A stretch of DNA of 47,500 nt from Symbiodinium natans (lineage: Eukaryota > Sar > Dinophyceae > Suessiales > Symbiodiniaceae). Where the stretch lies: NCBI GenBank assembly GCA_905221605.1, contig CAJNDS010002510.1:310001-357500 (forward strand). Direction: 5' to 3'. Both the position numbers and the translations under genes were made by a program. Positions 19,801 through 28,535 of the stretch are shown here, in pieces; within the stretch, counting starts at the first letter, position 1, and every line of letters starts with the position of its first letter. Under the pieces are notes generated by a model, which saw nothing but the letters and a program-made list of their open reading frames with translations, was not told where the DNA came from and made no database searches.

Positions 19801-21287
19801 ATGGCTGATACCCCATCTGCGCCTCCTTCCAAAAAGGCGAGGTCGGGTGAACAGGACTGGCATGCCGAATGGGAAGAGGCCAAGACAGCACATGATCAAG
19901 CCCGCGGAGAGTTGGGGGAAGCACTCAAGATGGAAAGCAGCAATGATCAGTATGTCCAGCATTTGCGCGACACGGTGGCCAATGCAAAGGAGCGTGAACA
20001 GTTCGCTCAGAACATGCTCCTGAAGTCCCAGACCCAGCCATCGGAGGTGCATCAGTGCCCAAAAGGGTTATAGCCTTTGGTAGGTTCATATTCCTGCCCC
20101 AAAAATTAGCCTACAGTCCCCTTAAGTAGTCCACGCTAGGAGGTTTGGTCCCTGCTAGGATTTAATGCTTGGATAGTTTGGTGGTTCGGGTGCTTAAGGA
20201 TTTAGGGTGCATTCGTGAAAAATTGTTGCAGTCTTGCTTCCTGCGTGCAAGTGACCTGCAAAGTCAGGACAGTATGATACAGAAGTTGGAGAGCCTGCGA
20301 CTGGACTTGGGCGAGGTCAAGCGCGAGGTCAAGCAGGACTTGGGCGAGGTCAAGCGCGAGGTCAAGCAGGACTTGGGCGAGGTCAAGCTGGAAGTGGGCG
20401 AGGTCAAGCTGGAAGTGGGCGAGGTGAAGCGGATCCAGGAGGTTCAGGGAGATGTTTTGCCCAGGATGGCAAAGCAACTATACGGCTTCCGTGCTGCTAC
20501 CCACTCCACCTTCGATCGCGAGTTTGAAAGCAAGTGCCAAGCATATTATAAGACGACTTCATGCATGATTTTGGGTCAAATTTTTCCAGAGTGTCTTCAA
20601 GACTGGGGTGAGGATTATTACTTTGGTTCCGATTATTTCCTGCCCGTGGGTGAGCACATCTACAAGAAGAGCATGGAGACGGAAGGAAAAGACTTGGGCA
20701 TCGTGACCAGACATCCTCGGAATGGACTGTTGCTGGTAAAAGCTTTGGAGTCACAGTTCCAGGATGGTCACATGGTGCTGATTCCAGTGGAGGCAGCAGG
20801 CGAGCAGTTGTGCAGCGACGCCGGCACTCTTTCTGATGTATCAGAACCCGAGACGCAAGTCACACTACAAATCCACGTTGCCGCATTTCTGCATGATGAA
20901 CCTGTCATGTGGTCGGACAAGAAGCAGAAATTGATCGAGCCGGTTCCTTTTGAAAGACCCATCGTTCAGGAGCCGAAGAGGAAGGGCAAGAACACAAACA
21001 AGAGCAAGAGCAAGAAGAAAGTCTTGCAGACGCAGCCTATTAGGTTTCGTGACTTGCATCGGCAAAACATCGTCATTCGCAAACCTTTCATGGCAAGCCT
21101 TTACATGCAATTAGAGTTTGCTCACGAGACTCATAGTGAACTCCCTGATCCGAAAGATGCCAATGTTCGTGACAAGTTCTTTGGCATATGCCAAGATCGC
21201 ATGAAAACCCTCATGCAGCGCTTGTGTCGTGAAGTGGAGCCGAAGCGAGTTCTTCCAGAGGAGGCTGCCTTCGCAGGCGACACGTAG
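19801..21287 (+). CDS. HNH_2-like (Crinkler-type?) nuclease protein, two exons inferred
   Basis: GC-rich, host-like sequence inside the virus. The first frame starts at 19801 (Kozak-like GCGCCCATGG) with MADTPSAPPSKKAR, a basic nuclear-signal-like lead, then a charged coiled coil. The second frame (open from 20169 to the stop at 21287) continues a coiled coil with repeats of DLGEVKREVKQ. A donor GAG|GTGCAT at 20047 and an acceptor ATTGTTGCAG before 20232 would join them in phase, giving about 433 aa. The second part holds a cysteine (SCMILG), GEHIYKK, and NGLLLVKALESQFQDG. This resembles the HNH_2 fold found in Crinkler-type effectors, but the usual L-H before F-D is L-E here. A lysine-rich tail region follows. 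Function is inferred; it could be a cargo nuclease or a degenerate host copy. Confidence 0.5.
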
Positions 21288-21671
21288 ACATGTTCAGACG
21301 AATCAATTAGCCCATGTGTGTCCGCATGTGTTAGAGTTTCACCTGCTGCCAAAGCATTCGGCATGCTCGCGGATGGTAAAACACTGTCGCTAGATGAAGG
21401 TCGTGGGCAGTTTTGTATGCTCGAACCCTGCCCCCCTAGGAAAGCCATATACACACACAATCACAGCGAAGCACAAATGGACGCACAAATAAGTTTGACA
21501 CACATGGTGTAGGGAGCTTTGGGGCGTTTATTTGTATTAAATATTAAAGACATTGATACATATTAAAATCTCATACAAACCACTGAGCAAAAACAAACAA
21601 AAAACAAGAAATCAACAAAACAAATAGAAAACAAAATAAGAAAATCAAGTTACTAAAAAGAAGCGTTTCAC
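21288..21671. other. composition boundary, no gene seen
   Basis: After the GC-rich gene the sequence stays host-like to about 21510, then turns AT-rich for the rest of the virus. I see no supported gene in this stretch; the first part may be the 3' untranslated region of the upstream gene. Confidence 0.4.
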
Positions 21672-21710
21672 GATCATGATATTATTAACATCAATAATAA
21701 TATTATGATC
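21672..21710. terminator. AT-rich hairpin after zinc-ribbon gene
   Basis: Arms GATCATGATATTATT and AATAATATTATGATC (one mismatch), loop of nine bases. It lies directly after the stop of the leftward gene 21712-22314. The right arm and its flank recur at 22410-22440, after the next leftward gene. Confidence 0.55.
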
Positions 21711-21711
21711 A

Positions 21712-22314
21712 TCACAATTTTTGATCTGCTATATAATCGCATATTGTAGTAAAGTCAAAATTTTGTCTCTGTAAGTGTATTTGATTTTCTATGTATGTCA
21801 CAAGTATGCTTTTAAACACATTTACAATATAATCCTCGTAGCATGTTCTGTATGTGACCGTTTCCTTCATTCTCCCTGCATACTGGAAACTAAAATACCC
21901 CATCGTACCCAGAATAAAGTTTCTCTTATAACTGTCAAACATATGAAACAAATCTGTATCATTTATAGACTTCTTCATTAGTAATTTGGTTGCGTGATTA
22001 TACAAATACGAACGTTCTATTATTTTCTTTAAACACTCCTTCTTTTTCTTGTTGTTCTCTAACTTTTGGTATGACTTATCAACAAAGTTAAAGATACAAT
22101 GAATTTGTTTTTCAGCCTTACATAATTTGTTATATTTATCTTGATCATAAATCGTCTCATACTCTAGTATTTCTGAACAACAATGGCAGGCAATATAAGA
22201 GGTAATATTATCAGTAACGTTTTCATCAAATATACACATCAGCACCTCTCGCTTTCTGTTTCTGTGTTCTTTGCATACTCCACATTCAAAATCAAAACGA
22301 AATGTTTTCATCAT
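21712..22314 (-). CDS. cysteine-rich zinc-ribbon-like protein, unknown function
   Basis: 200 aa, leftward. The N-terminal 46 residues carry C11-x2-C14 and a C43-x-C45-C46 cluster that could bind zinc; the remainder is mixed charged and aromatic with a lysine-rich helix (KLENNKKKKECLKK). No family recognised. The start at 22314 is supported by the shared upstream motif at 22336-22361, also found before the integrase, the 103-aa protein and the polymerase. This suggests co-expression with the replication and integration genes. A hairpin follows the stop codon. Confidence 0.6.
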   Translation of the reverse strand: MMKTFRFDFECGVCKEHRNRKREVLMCIFDENVTDNITSYIACHCCSEILEYETIYDQDKYNKLCKAEKQIHCIFNFVDKSYQKLENNKKKKECLKKIIERSYLYNHATKLLMKKSINDTDLFHMFDSYKRNFILGTMGYFSFQYAGRMKETVTYRTCYEDYIVNVFKSILVTYIENQIHLQRQNFDFTTICDYIADQKL

Positions 22315-22335
22315 TGTATTCTAACATATATAGAC

Positions 22336-22361
22336 AATATTTCTTTAAATACATTTCTGAA
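22336..22361 (-). promoter_or_regulatory. putative early promoter motif
   Basis: On the minus strand: TTCAGAAA, three bases, ATTTAAAGAAATATT, ending 21 nt before the ATG at 22314. Similar boxes lie at 24051-24076, 24416-24442 and 24482-24508. Confidence 0.5.
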
Positions 22362-22391
22362 GAAAAAATAAATATATTTTTGAAAATGGAG

Positions 22392-22424
22392 CATAATATT
22401 ATTAGCATCATTAATAATATTATG
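22392..22424. terminator. AT-rich hairpin after GIY-YIG gene 1
   Basis: Perfect 13-bp arms CATAATATTATTA / TAATAATATTATG, seven-base loop, four bases beyond the stop of the leftward gene at 22429. Confidence 0.6.
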
Positions 22425-22428
22425 ATCA

Positions 22429-23079
22429 TCACAAGTTTTGCTTCTCCTGCCAGTCTTTGTGCTTCTGTGTGTCATAATGCCTGTTTTTGTGAGTTATGGT
22501 GAAATGCCCTCCGCAATCACATTGCGTTCGTTGTCGGTGATATGCTTTTAGTTTTTCTTGGTTTTGCTGATAATACTGTTTTCTGTGCTCTGCAATTTTC
22601 TGCTTATTCCTTTCCCGATAGGACTTGTCCCGTTCTGCTTTTTCACGTTTATGACTTTCTCTGTATGCCTTCTCCCTTGCCTTAACTTTGTCTGCATTTT
22701 GTTCTCTGTATTTCTTGGCATAATCCAATTTCAGCTCTCTTGTGTCATCATGATATTCTTTCCACTTCCTTCCTGCAATGAGTTTATTTACACATTCTGT
22801 GTTCCTGATATAATACCCCTCTCTTGCGTTCAGTTCCTCTTTAGATGCACATGGGTAACTTTCAATAAGTTCAGCCTTGCAGTTTTCCATTCCGAACTCT
22901 TCAAAAATGTCAAAACACGATGTTCTTTTGGCATCGTTGTTACTATATCTCCTGTAAGCGTTGCGATGTTTCGCCAATCTGTTTGACAGTGTTTCTGTCG
23001 TTGAACCTATATAGCATTTGTTATAACCATTGTCCGTTAATTTGTAAATCTTGCCTCTATTATATTTGTTTTCTTCCAT
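22429..23079 (-). CDS. GIY-YIG endonuclease (copy 1)
   Basis: 216 aa. The GIY-YIG core is at residues 10-100: K-I-Y at 10-12, C-Y-I-G-S-T from 22, the catalytic Arg34 in LSNRLAKHR, and the metal-binding Glu87 in NAREGYY. A long basic coiled region of YRE/KKAYRE-type repeats follows (about 110-180). The protein ends in a zinc-finger-like tail: CDCGGHFTITHKNRHYDTQKH. Such proteins nick or cut DNA; in PLVs and large algal viruses they may be homing-type nucleases or act in recombination. It lies between the zinc-ribbon gene and the integrase, all leftward. Three related copies occur at 30824, 33045 and 35447. Confidence 0.85.
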   Translation of the reverse strand: MEENKYNRGKIYKLTDNGYNKCYIGSTTETLSNRLAKHRNAYRRYSNNDAKRTSCFDIFEEFGMENCKAELIESYPCASKEELNAREGYYIRNTECVNKLIAGRKWKEYHDDTRELKLDYAKKYREQNADKVKAREKAYRESHKREKAERDKSYRERNKQKIAEHRKQYYQQNQEKLKAYHRQRTQCDCGGHFTITHKNRHYDTQKHKDWQEKQNL

Positions 23080-23124
23080 ATCTTATACTTGCAATTCCTC
23101 TTTAAACATCTTTTTTTAATGGTT

Positions 23125-24036
23125 TTACACTTTCAACAACTCAAAACGAAGATAGGGACGGTCAGGGTTACCTTCCACATAATAATGACTTTGACTTAAC
23201 TTCTTTTCTATTCTTTCTATTGTATACACACCTTTACTGAAATTTCCGACCCTTTCCTTCTCATTCGGTTTTCGCTTCCTAAATATCTTGACTTCGTCAC
23301 CCTTGTCAAGATCCGGATATATCCTATTACGTTTACCACTACTGGCAATATTCAACCTGACGCTTAATTCGTTACTCGGTTTCCGCGCCTCTTTCGGCGT
23401 GAATTTTGTAGCGGAATGTATCATTTGAGTGTTATATGTAATCAGTATCTCAAAAATATAATCAGTCCATTGAATATTACTTTTCCCCTTTTTCTCATCA
23501 GCCTCAACTCTTTTGTATAACATGTCCTTAAAAGTTCTGATCGCCCTCTCACTGAAATTCGCGTGTGCCCTTGTCCTGTGGTGCTCTATCTTCTGTTCCT
23601 TTAAATATGTTTGAATAGCTTCTTTAGACAGAGCGCCTTCATCATCCGTATAGAGTATTTTAGGTTTTTTCCCCATCTTATGCAAACACTCAATCATACC
23701 ACTCGCTAAATCCTCTTCTGTCTTACCTTTTATTGCTACCACATGCATAAACTTATCAAAGACATCTATCATGATCATACCAACCTTGAACTTTTGATCT
23801 TCCAGATCGTTTATAAAAAACAAGTCCATTTGATACTCGTATGCCGAATGTGGTGCTACAAAACTGTTCTGTCCCGCAGGTTTTCTTTTTGCCTCCACGT
23901 TCTTCTTGAAAAACTCGTTAACATCGTCAATAGTTATACTTTTATCTTTCTCCCGCGCTTCCTTTAATGTCCTCTGTCTGCTCCCATATCCCGCGCGATC
24001 GTAATACACATCATTAATTATTTCTTGTTTACTCAT
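23125..24036 (-). CDS. DDE (retroviral-type, rve) integrase
   Basis: 303 aa from the ATG at 24036; an in-frame ATG five codons upstream is less likely because it would abut the promoter-like motif at 24051-24076. The catalytic triad candidates are Asp71 in YQMDLFF, Asp131 in LYTDDEG and Glu163 in NFSERAIRTFK, with about 31 residues between the last two, as in Polinton integrases. The C-terminal part (RIYPDLDKGDEVKIFRKR to the end) resembles the SH3/chromo-like DNA- or chromatin-binding tail of these enzymes. It would cut and join the element ends; the 5-bp duplication fits this. All three acidic residues are present and the frame is intact. Confidence 0.9.
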   Translation of the reverse strand: MSKQEIINDVYYDRAGYGSRQRTLKEAREKDKSITIDDVNEFFKKNVEAKRKPAGQNSFVAPHSAYEYQMDLFFINDLEDQKFKVGMIMIDVFDKFMHVVAIKGKTEEDLASGMIECLHKMGKKPKILYTDDEGALSKEAIQTYLKEQKIEHHRTRAHANFSERAIRTFKDMLYKRVEADEKKGKSNIQWTDYIFEILITYNTQMIHSATKFTPKEARKPSNELSVRLNIASSGKRNRIYPDLDKGDEVKIFRKRKPNEKERVGNFSKGVYTIERIEKKLSQSHYYVEGNPDRPYLRFELLKV

Positions 24037-24050
24037 ATAGCTACAATACA

Positions 24051-24076
24051 AAATATTGATTTAATCTTATTTCTAA
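24051..24076 (-). promoter_or_regulatory. putative early promoter motif, integrase
   Basis: Minus-strand box beginning TTAGAAATAAGATTAAATC and ending AATATTT, 15 nt before the ATG at 24036. Variant of the box upstream of three other genes in this block. Confidence 0.4.
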
Positions 24077-24083
24077 AATTCAA

Positions 24084-24395
24084 TCAGCATTCTTCTGCTT
24101 TCATGGGCATCACAACTTTAACATTATTCATGTCATACTTCGGTCCTTTCTTATTCTGACTGCTGTTGAATTCTGCCAGTTGCTCTTCGGTTAAATCTTC
24201 TATTGTGGTATTGATATTGTTGTCTTTTAGATATTGCTTTAACTTCTTCTTTTGAATGCACTTCAAGGCAGAATCGCGTTTTTTCTGCATGTATCCTTCA
24301 TCTTGTCTTCGCTTGTAGTAATACAGTCGGTTGTAAATTGCCAACTGTTCTCTTATCTCTTCCATGGTCATATCCTCTGGGGTTTTCATAGACAT
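24084..24395 (-). CDS. small basic/acidic helical protein, unknown
   Basis: 103 aa, leftward, between the integrase and the polymerase. Predicted largely helical, with a lysine-rich middle (KKRDSALKCIQKKKLKQYLK) and an acidic stretch after it. No family recognised. It is divergent from the polymerase gene; the 137-bp gap holds two copies of the shared promoter-like box, one for each direction. A regulatory or accessory replication role is possible but not shown. Confidence 0.6.
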   Translation of the reverse strand: MSMKTPEDMTMEEIREQLAIYNRLYYYKRRQDEGYMQKKRDSALKCIQKKKLKQYLKDNNINTTIEDLTEEQLAEFNSSQNKKGPKYDMNNVKVVMPMKAEEC

Positions 24396-24415
24396 AATAC
24401 TATACTATATATTAT

Positions 24416-24442
24416 AATATTTCTTTAAGTGAATTTTCTGAA
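24416..24442 (-). promoter_or_regulatory. putative early promoter motif
   Basis: Minus-strand TTCAGAAAATTC then ACTTAAAGAAATATT, 20 nt before the ATG at 24395. Confidence 0.5.
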
Positions 24443-24481
24443 CAGAATTTCCCAAAAAATATTTAGTTTTCAAAACTTATC

Positions 24482-24508
24482 TTCAGAAAAACATTTAAAT
24501 ATAAAATT
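24482..24508 (+). promoter_or_regulatory. putative early promoter motif, polymerase
   Basis: TTCAGAAAAAC then ATTTAAATATAAAATT, 24 nt before the ATG at 24533. Same layout as the box on the other strand 40 bp away. Confidence 0.5.
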
Positions 24509-24532
24509 ATTTTATAGTCTAATTATATTGAC

Positions 24533-27500
24533 ATGAGTAAGACCATCCAACGCGGTGTAAAAGCATTAGAGACAGTGTATGACTTTTATAAAGGCAGACT
24601 TAACAGAGCAACCAAAACAAAAATCAAAAATATCATCGGCTTATACGATGACAGAAAAATAGCGCAGTTCACAACAGCAGACAAACTAATAAGGAACTTC
24701 ATCAATGCCAAGACAGACCAACAAATGCAAAAGGCAAGTGACCAATACAACAAGGTATACGAAAAACACAAGGAAAAGAAACCATTGGGTGAACGAATGC
24801 AAACAGCAAAGCGTGACAACAAACTCACAGAAATCCGCAGACGACTAACACAGAAGACCGCAGTTCAGCGAATACAGAAGAGGGTGAGAGCGGAACAATC
24901 CAAAACAACACATGCATATTCCGTAGACCTTATGTTCTTCAAATTTAAACTCCCCAAGGATACCATCAAAGCATCCTTCAAAGACAGCAAGGGTAGACCC
25001 CTAATCCCGATCTGGTATGAGACTAAGAGAGCAACTATACAAACAACAGACTATATAGAAGACTTATCGGGCAGACGTGTGTTTCAATACGAGACCAAAG
25101 ACAGGTATGTTTTCAAGAAACTGATGAAGACAATAATGTCTGACCCAGATATGGAGGAAACCCTTCGCTTCGTCCATCCCTATATAGTGTGCATCAAAGT
25201 TAAGGATGTAGACAGAGTAGATGGTGACACTGATTTTATACCAGTGGACGAGAATTTAACTGACACCTCCCATGTGAGCATGTTCCACAGATACATACAA
25301 ACTCCATTAAACCCAGAATACGAAACACTAAAGGAAGCAATCAAAGTAAACCATTATCAAGAAAACCAGTGTTGGTTGAACACCATAACCGATTACTATA
25401 AGGACACACTTATGGGAGAAAAGCGCAGAGAAAAGAACAGACTAACCAGACAGAGCATGTTGACCCTGATAGGTAAGTCAGAAGAGGATTTTAAAACATC
25501 AGGTGCATCAATAAAGGAAATGGTTAAAGTGTTTCAGCACTACAGGGTCCAAGTCAGAATATACAATGCTTTTCAGAGATTGATTTTTCAGTATGACCCG
25601 CCCAAACGAGATCATCATATACCAACATTATATGCCATTGTGAAGAACAACCACATATACACAGTAACCGATAATTTGAATGTATTAAGGCAGATGTTAC
25701 CAAGAAACTCTGGGTATGAGATTTCAGTGAAGGCTTCACCAGATTATCACCTGAATGAGAAGGACGAACCCGTTCAATGTAAAATGATACAGTCACTTAA
25801 CGACATAAAGAAATATAACGAACATGCTGAGTATACATTGATATATGATGGTCATGACCTTGCCGAGCTCTTTTATGAAAGCAAAAAGGCAGGATACGAA
25901 CCGCAAGTTAAATTCAGTGCAGGTATAGTATCGGAACTTAATTTTAAATTCAGGATAAAAAAGAATGTCATCAAATACAAAGTTAAGACCCAGAACCTAG
26001 TAAACAACTCCATTGACGGAACTATATCAGTGAGAACTGAGCAGATCTACAACAACATGTCTAAAGCAATGTATGTATTTAATAAGTCTTTGTTTAATCC
26101 ACTACATAAGTCATACTACAATGAGATTGACATGGAATTGTTTAAGGAATGTAGAACGATAAACCCAGTTGGTGAGATAAACAGACACTACTTCCAATAC
26201 AACCCACACACAAACAAAGATGACAAGATGTTTTACATGCCAGAACACACGATAGAAATTGATATTAGAAAGGCATTCACACATGCTTTTAACAAAATTA
26301 AAGAAATCCCTGTCTTCACTCAGTTTGATGTGTGGAAGCACTATGACTACATGAAGCACGATCGCAGGAAACTACACGAACTCACGTTATACCTAGTAAA
26401 AGCAAACAAACAGACCATGTTCTTCAACAAGACTTACAATCTAGTATATGGCAGGTTTCTAGCAGGGTATGCCAACCAATGTGAGATCATCTACTACAAG
26501 CAACCCTCTAGAGTATACAAGGTGGATTACAGAAAGATTGCAAAGGATTTGTGGCAAACAGACATTTCGGACAAATACCCCGAAGATGTGAAGATAAAAA
26601 AACTAATAGCCAATGTGAATTTCGGTTTACTGGAGAAGAGCACCAACACTGTATCTAGAAGTTATGCCTTTGACAGTCTACGGGAGGCATTGTATTATCA
26701 ACAGCAAGTAGGTGGAAAAATCAACAAGGTATCATCGTTTTATGATGAGGAGGTAGATAATGGTAACGATGATGTGGGTGAGTATATAGAGAAGGAGAGT
26801 GACAAAAAGTATTATTGCCTGACCGTCTCTGACAGAGCCACTCTACGAAATGGATACATTTACATAAAGGAACTTCTTTTACAACACCATAACCACAAAA
26901 TGCATGAAGATTATAGCGCACTGATCGCTAACCACATAGATGTATGGAGTGTTAAAACCGATGCATTTACGATCAGGAAGGACCACCTCAGTCTAGCAAA
27001 GAAGGTTCTACAATTCAATGATCATATCGGCGGGTGGAGACATGAAAAGGGTAAACATATAGTAGAACCGAGAGACGAGCACAAGGCAAAAGTGAACACT
27101 TTAATGCCCATACCCGTGTTCAAAAACGATACCTTGTCTATAGAAGATGAGTGGGATACCAAGCATATTGCAGAAGACATTGTTAAACACAATCCTCTAA
27201 TGATACGATCTAAATATGCGGGAGGAGGTAAGTCACATATTGCCAAATATTTTAGCAAACTTGGTTACAAGACCCTGTTCGTAGTTCCACAGAACAACCT
27301 ATCACAAAACATACCAGATGATGCTGTAACGACAAACAAGTTTTTCTCTATACCTGTGGGCGATGGAGACAAGCTTCCTGAATTTGATCACAGCCAGTAT
27401 AATGTGATAGTCTTTGATGAGATTTACATGAACGGACTGCGCGTCCTGAATTGCATAAGAGGGTTTGTGAACAACAACCCAGATAAGATCATCATAGGAG

Positions 27501-28492
27501 CAGGCGATGTGAAACAGCTTCCACCTGTGTGTGATGATCTGACTAATACAAGGAATGCCGGTGAATACTCTGATGAATGTATAGATCAGATTTTTAAGTA
27601 TAACATTTTGCTTAAGGTGTGTAAGCGACTTGGTCCCAAGGACGACCCACAGGCAAACAAAAACAGAGAAATATTAGACAGTATGTATGATGATATGTGG
27701 ATACATCGTATTCCATTAGAAGAGTTCGTGCCTAAATACTTTAAAATGACAGATGATGTTACAAAGGCATTACACAACATCGCCTATACCAACATGAGAT
27801 GTCTGAGTGTGTCTAATTATATCAGGAAGCATTTAGGTAAAACGGATAAGTATGGAGTGGGTGACACACTCATATGCAGAGTGTATAAAAATTTGGGTAA
27901 CCAGCGGTTTAATGTGAACTACAGGTATAGGATCGTAAGTATGACACTACCAAGACTGACGCTAGAGAATGTAAAATCCAAGGAGAAGTTCACTACTGAC
28001 ATACACACATTAGATAAGCATTTCAGATATGACTATTGCACCACATGCCACTCAGCACAAGGTGCATCCATAGACGGTCAGATCATAATCCATGAGTGGG
28101 AGAAGAAACACCTAGTAACTCGTGAATGGATATGGTGTGCCCTTACCAGAAGCACAGACTTTAACAAGGTAAGGTTCTTCAAAAGCGCAACCAACCAGAA
28201 CGAGTTAAACGAAGAAACTTTAACAAAATACATATCAACCAAGATCAAGAATTACCAGATGCAAGATGAGAATGCCAACAGAGTTATAGATGTTGACAAG
28301 TATGTTAACCACGAGTGGTTTATGAAACGGCTGACTAACACATGCTGTAATTGTGGTTGTCGGTTTGAATTTGAAATCAAAAACGGAAATCTAACAAGTA
28401 ACATGACTGCTCAAAGATTAGATAATGAGCAACCGCACCACATAGACAATTGTGAGGCATGGTGTCGGGGATGTAACACAAGTGCTAAATAA
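24533..28492 (+). CDS. DNA polymerase-SF1 helicase fusion with zinc/HNH-like tail
   Basis: 1319 aa, largest gene of the element. Residues 1-130 are basic and helical. Around 270-380 a segment with NQCW (Cys280) and NNHIYT (His374) has the look of an OTU-type cysteine peptidase; this is inference. The palm has motif A at EIDIRKAF (Asp577), motif B at KKLIANVNFG (689-698) and motif C at SVKTDAF (Asp810), the order of family B (protein-primed type) polymerases; the family call is fairly but not fully sure. The SF1 (Pif1/RecD-like) helicase follows: Walker A AGGGKS (896-901), Walker B VFDE (960-963), GDVKQLPP (991-998), TTCHSAQGASIDG (from 1170), WCALTRS (1201-1207). The last 50 residues have CCNCGC, PHHIDN and CRGCN, an HNH- or zinc-ribbon-like module. 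It replicates the viral DNA. Confidence 0.85.
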   Translation: MSKTIQRGVKALETVYDFYKGRLNRATKTKIKNIIGLYDDRKIAQFTTADKLIRNFINAKTDQQMQKASDQYNKVYEKHKEKKPLGERMQTAKRDNKLTEIRRRLTQKTAVQRIQKRVRAEQSKTTHAYSVDLMFFKFKLPKDTIKASFKDSKGRPLIPIWYETKRATIQTTDYIEDLSGRRVFQYETKDRYVFKKLMKTIMSDPDMEETLRFVHPYIVCIKVKDVDRVDGDTDFIPVDENLTDTSHVSMFHRYIQTPLNPEYETLKEAIKVNHYQENQCWLNTITDYYKDTLMGEKRREKNRLTRQSMLTLIGKSEEDFKTSGASIKEMVKVFQHYRVQVRIYNAFQRLIFQYDPPKRDHHIPTLYAIVKNNHIYTVTDNLNVLRQMLPRNSGYEISVKASPDYHLNEKDEPVQCKMIQSLNDIKKYNEHAEYTLIYDGHDLAELFYESKKAGYEPQVKFSAGIVSELNFKFRIKKNVIKYKVKTQNLVNNSIDGTISVRTEQIYNNMSKAMYVFNKSLFNPLHKSYYNEIDMELFKECRTINPVGEINRHYFQYNPHTNKDDKMFYMPEHTIEIDIRKAFTHAFNKIKEIPVFTQFDVWKHYDYMKHDRRKLHELTLYLVKANKQTMFFNKTYNLVYGRFLAGYANQCEIIYYKQPSRVYKVDYRKIAKDLWQTDISDKYPEDVKIKKLIANVNFGLLEKSTNTVSRSYAFDSLREALYYQQQVGGKINKVSSFYDEEVDNGNDDVGEYIEKESDKKYYCLTVSDRATLRNGYIYIKELLLQHHNHKMHEDYSALIANHIDVWSVKTDAFTIRKDHLSLAKKVLQFNDHIGGWRHEKGKHIVEPRDEHKAKVNTLMPIPVFKNDTLSIEDEWDTKHIAEDIVKHNPLMIRSKYAGGGKSHIAKYFSKLGYKTLFVVPQNNLSQNIPDDAVTTNKFFSIPVGDGDKLPEFDHSQYNVIVFDEIYMNGLRVLNCIRGFVNNNPDKIIIGAGDVKQLPPVCDDLTNTRNAGEYSDECIDQIFKYNILLKVCKRLGPKDDPQANKNREILDSMYDDMWIHRIPLEEFVPKYFKMTDDVTKALHNIAYTNMRCLSVSNYIRKHLGKTDKYGVGDTLICRVYKNLGNQRFNVNYRYRIVSMTLPRLTLENVKSKEKFTTDIHTLDKHFRYDYCTTCHSAQGASIDGQIIIHEWEKKHLVTREWIWCALTRSTDFNKVRFFKSATNQNELNEETLTKYISTKIKNYQMQDENANRVIDVDKYVNHEWFMKRLTNTCCNCGCRFEFEIKNGNLTSNMTAQRLDNEQPHHIDNCEAWCRGCNTSAK

Positions 28493-28518
28493 AAACCATT
28501 CATTTGATTTTTATTTAG
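28485..28518. terminator. bidirectional hairpin between convergent genes
   Basis: Perfect 11-bp arms CTAAATAAAAA / TTTTTATTTAG around a 12-base loop. The left arm contains the polymerase stop codon; the leftward gene at 28536 ends just beyond the right arm. Also provides AATAAA on the + strand. Confidence 0.6.
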
Positions 28519-28535
28519 GATTGCTTGACATGAGT

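Noticed and set aside
20202-21110. Leftward ORFs overlapping the HNH_2-like gene
   Set aside because: The + strand frame is longer, has coiled-coil and nuclease-like content and good flanking signals; the others are shadows.
22392-22424. CRISPR-like or attachment-site role for the recurring AATAATATT palindromes
   Set aside because: They are not regularly spaced, have no spacers, and sit at gene ends; a transcript-end role explains them better.
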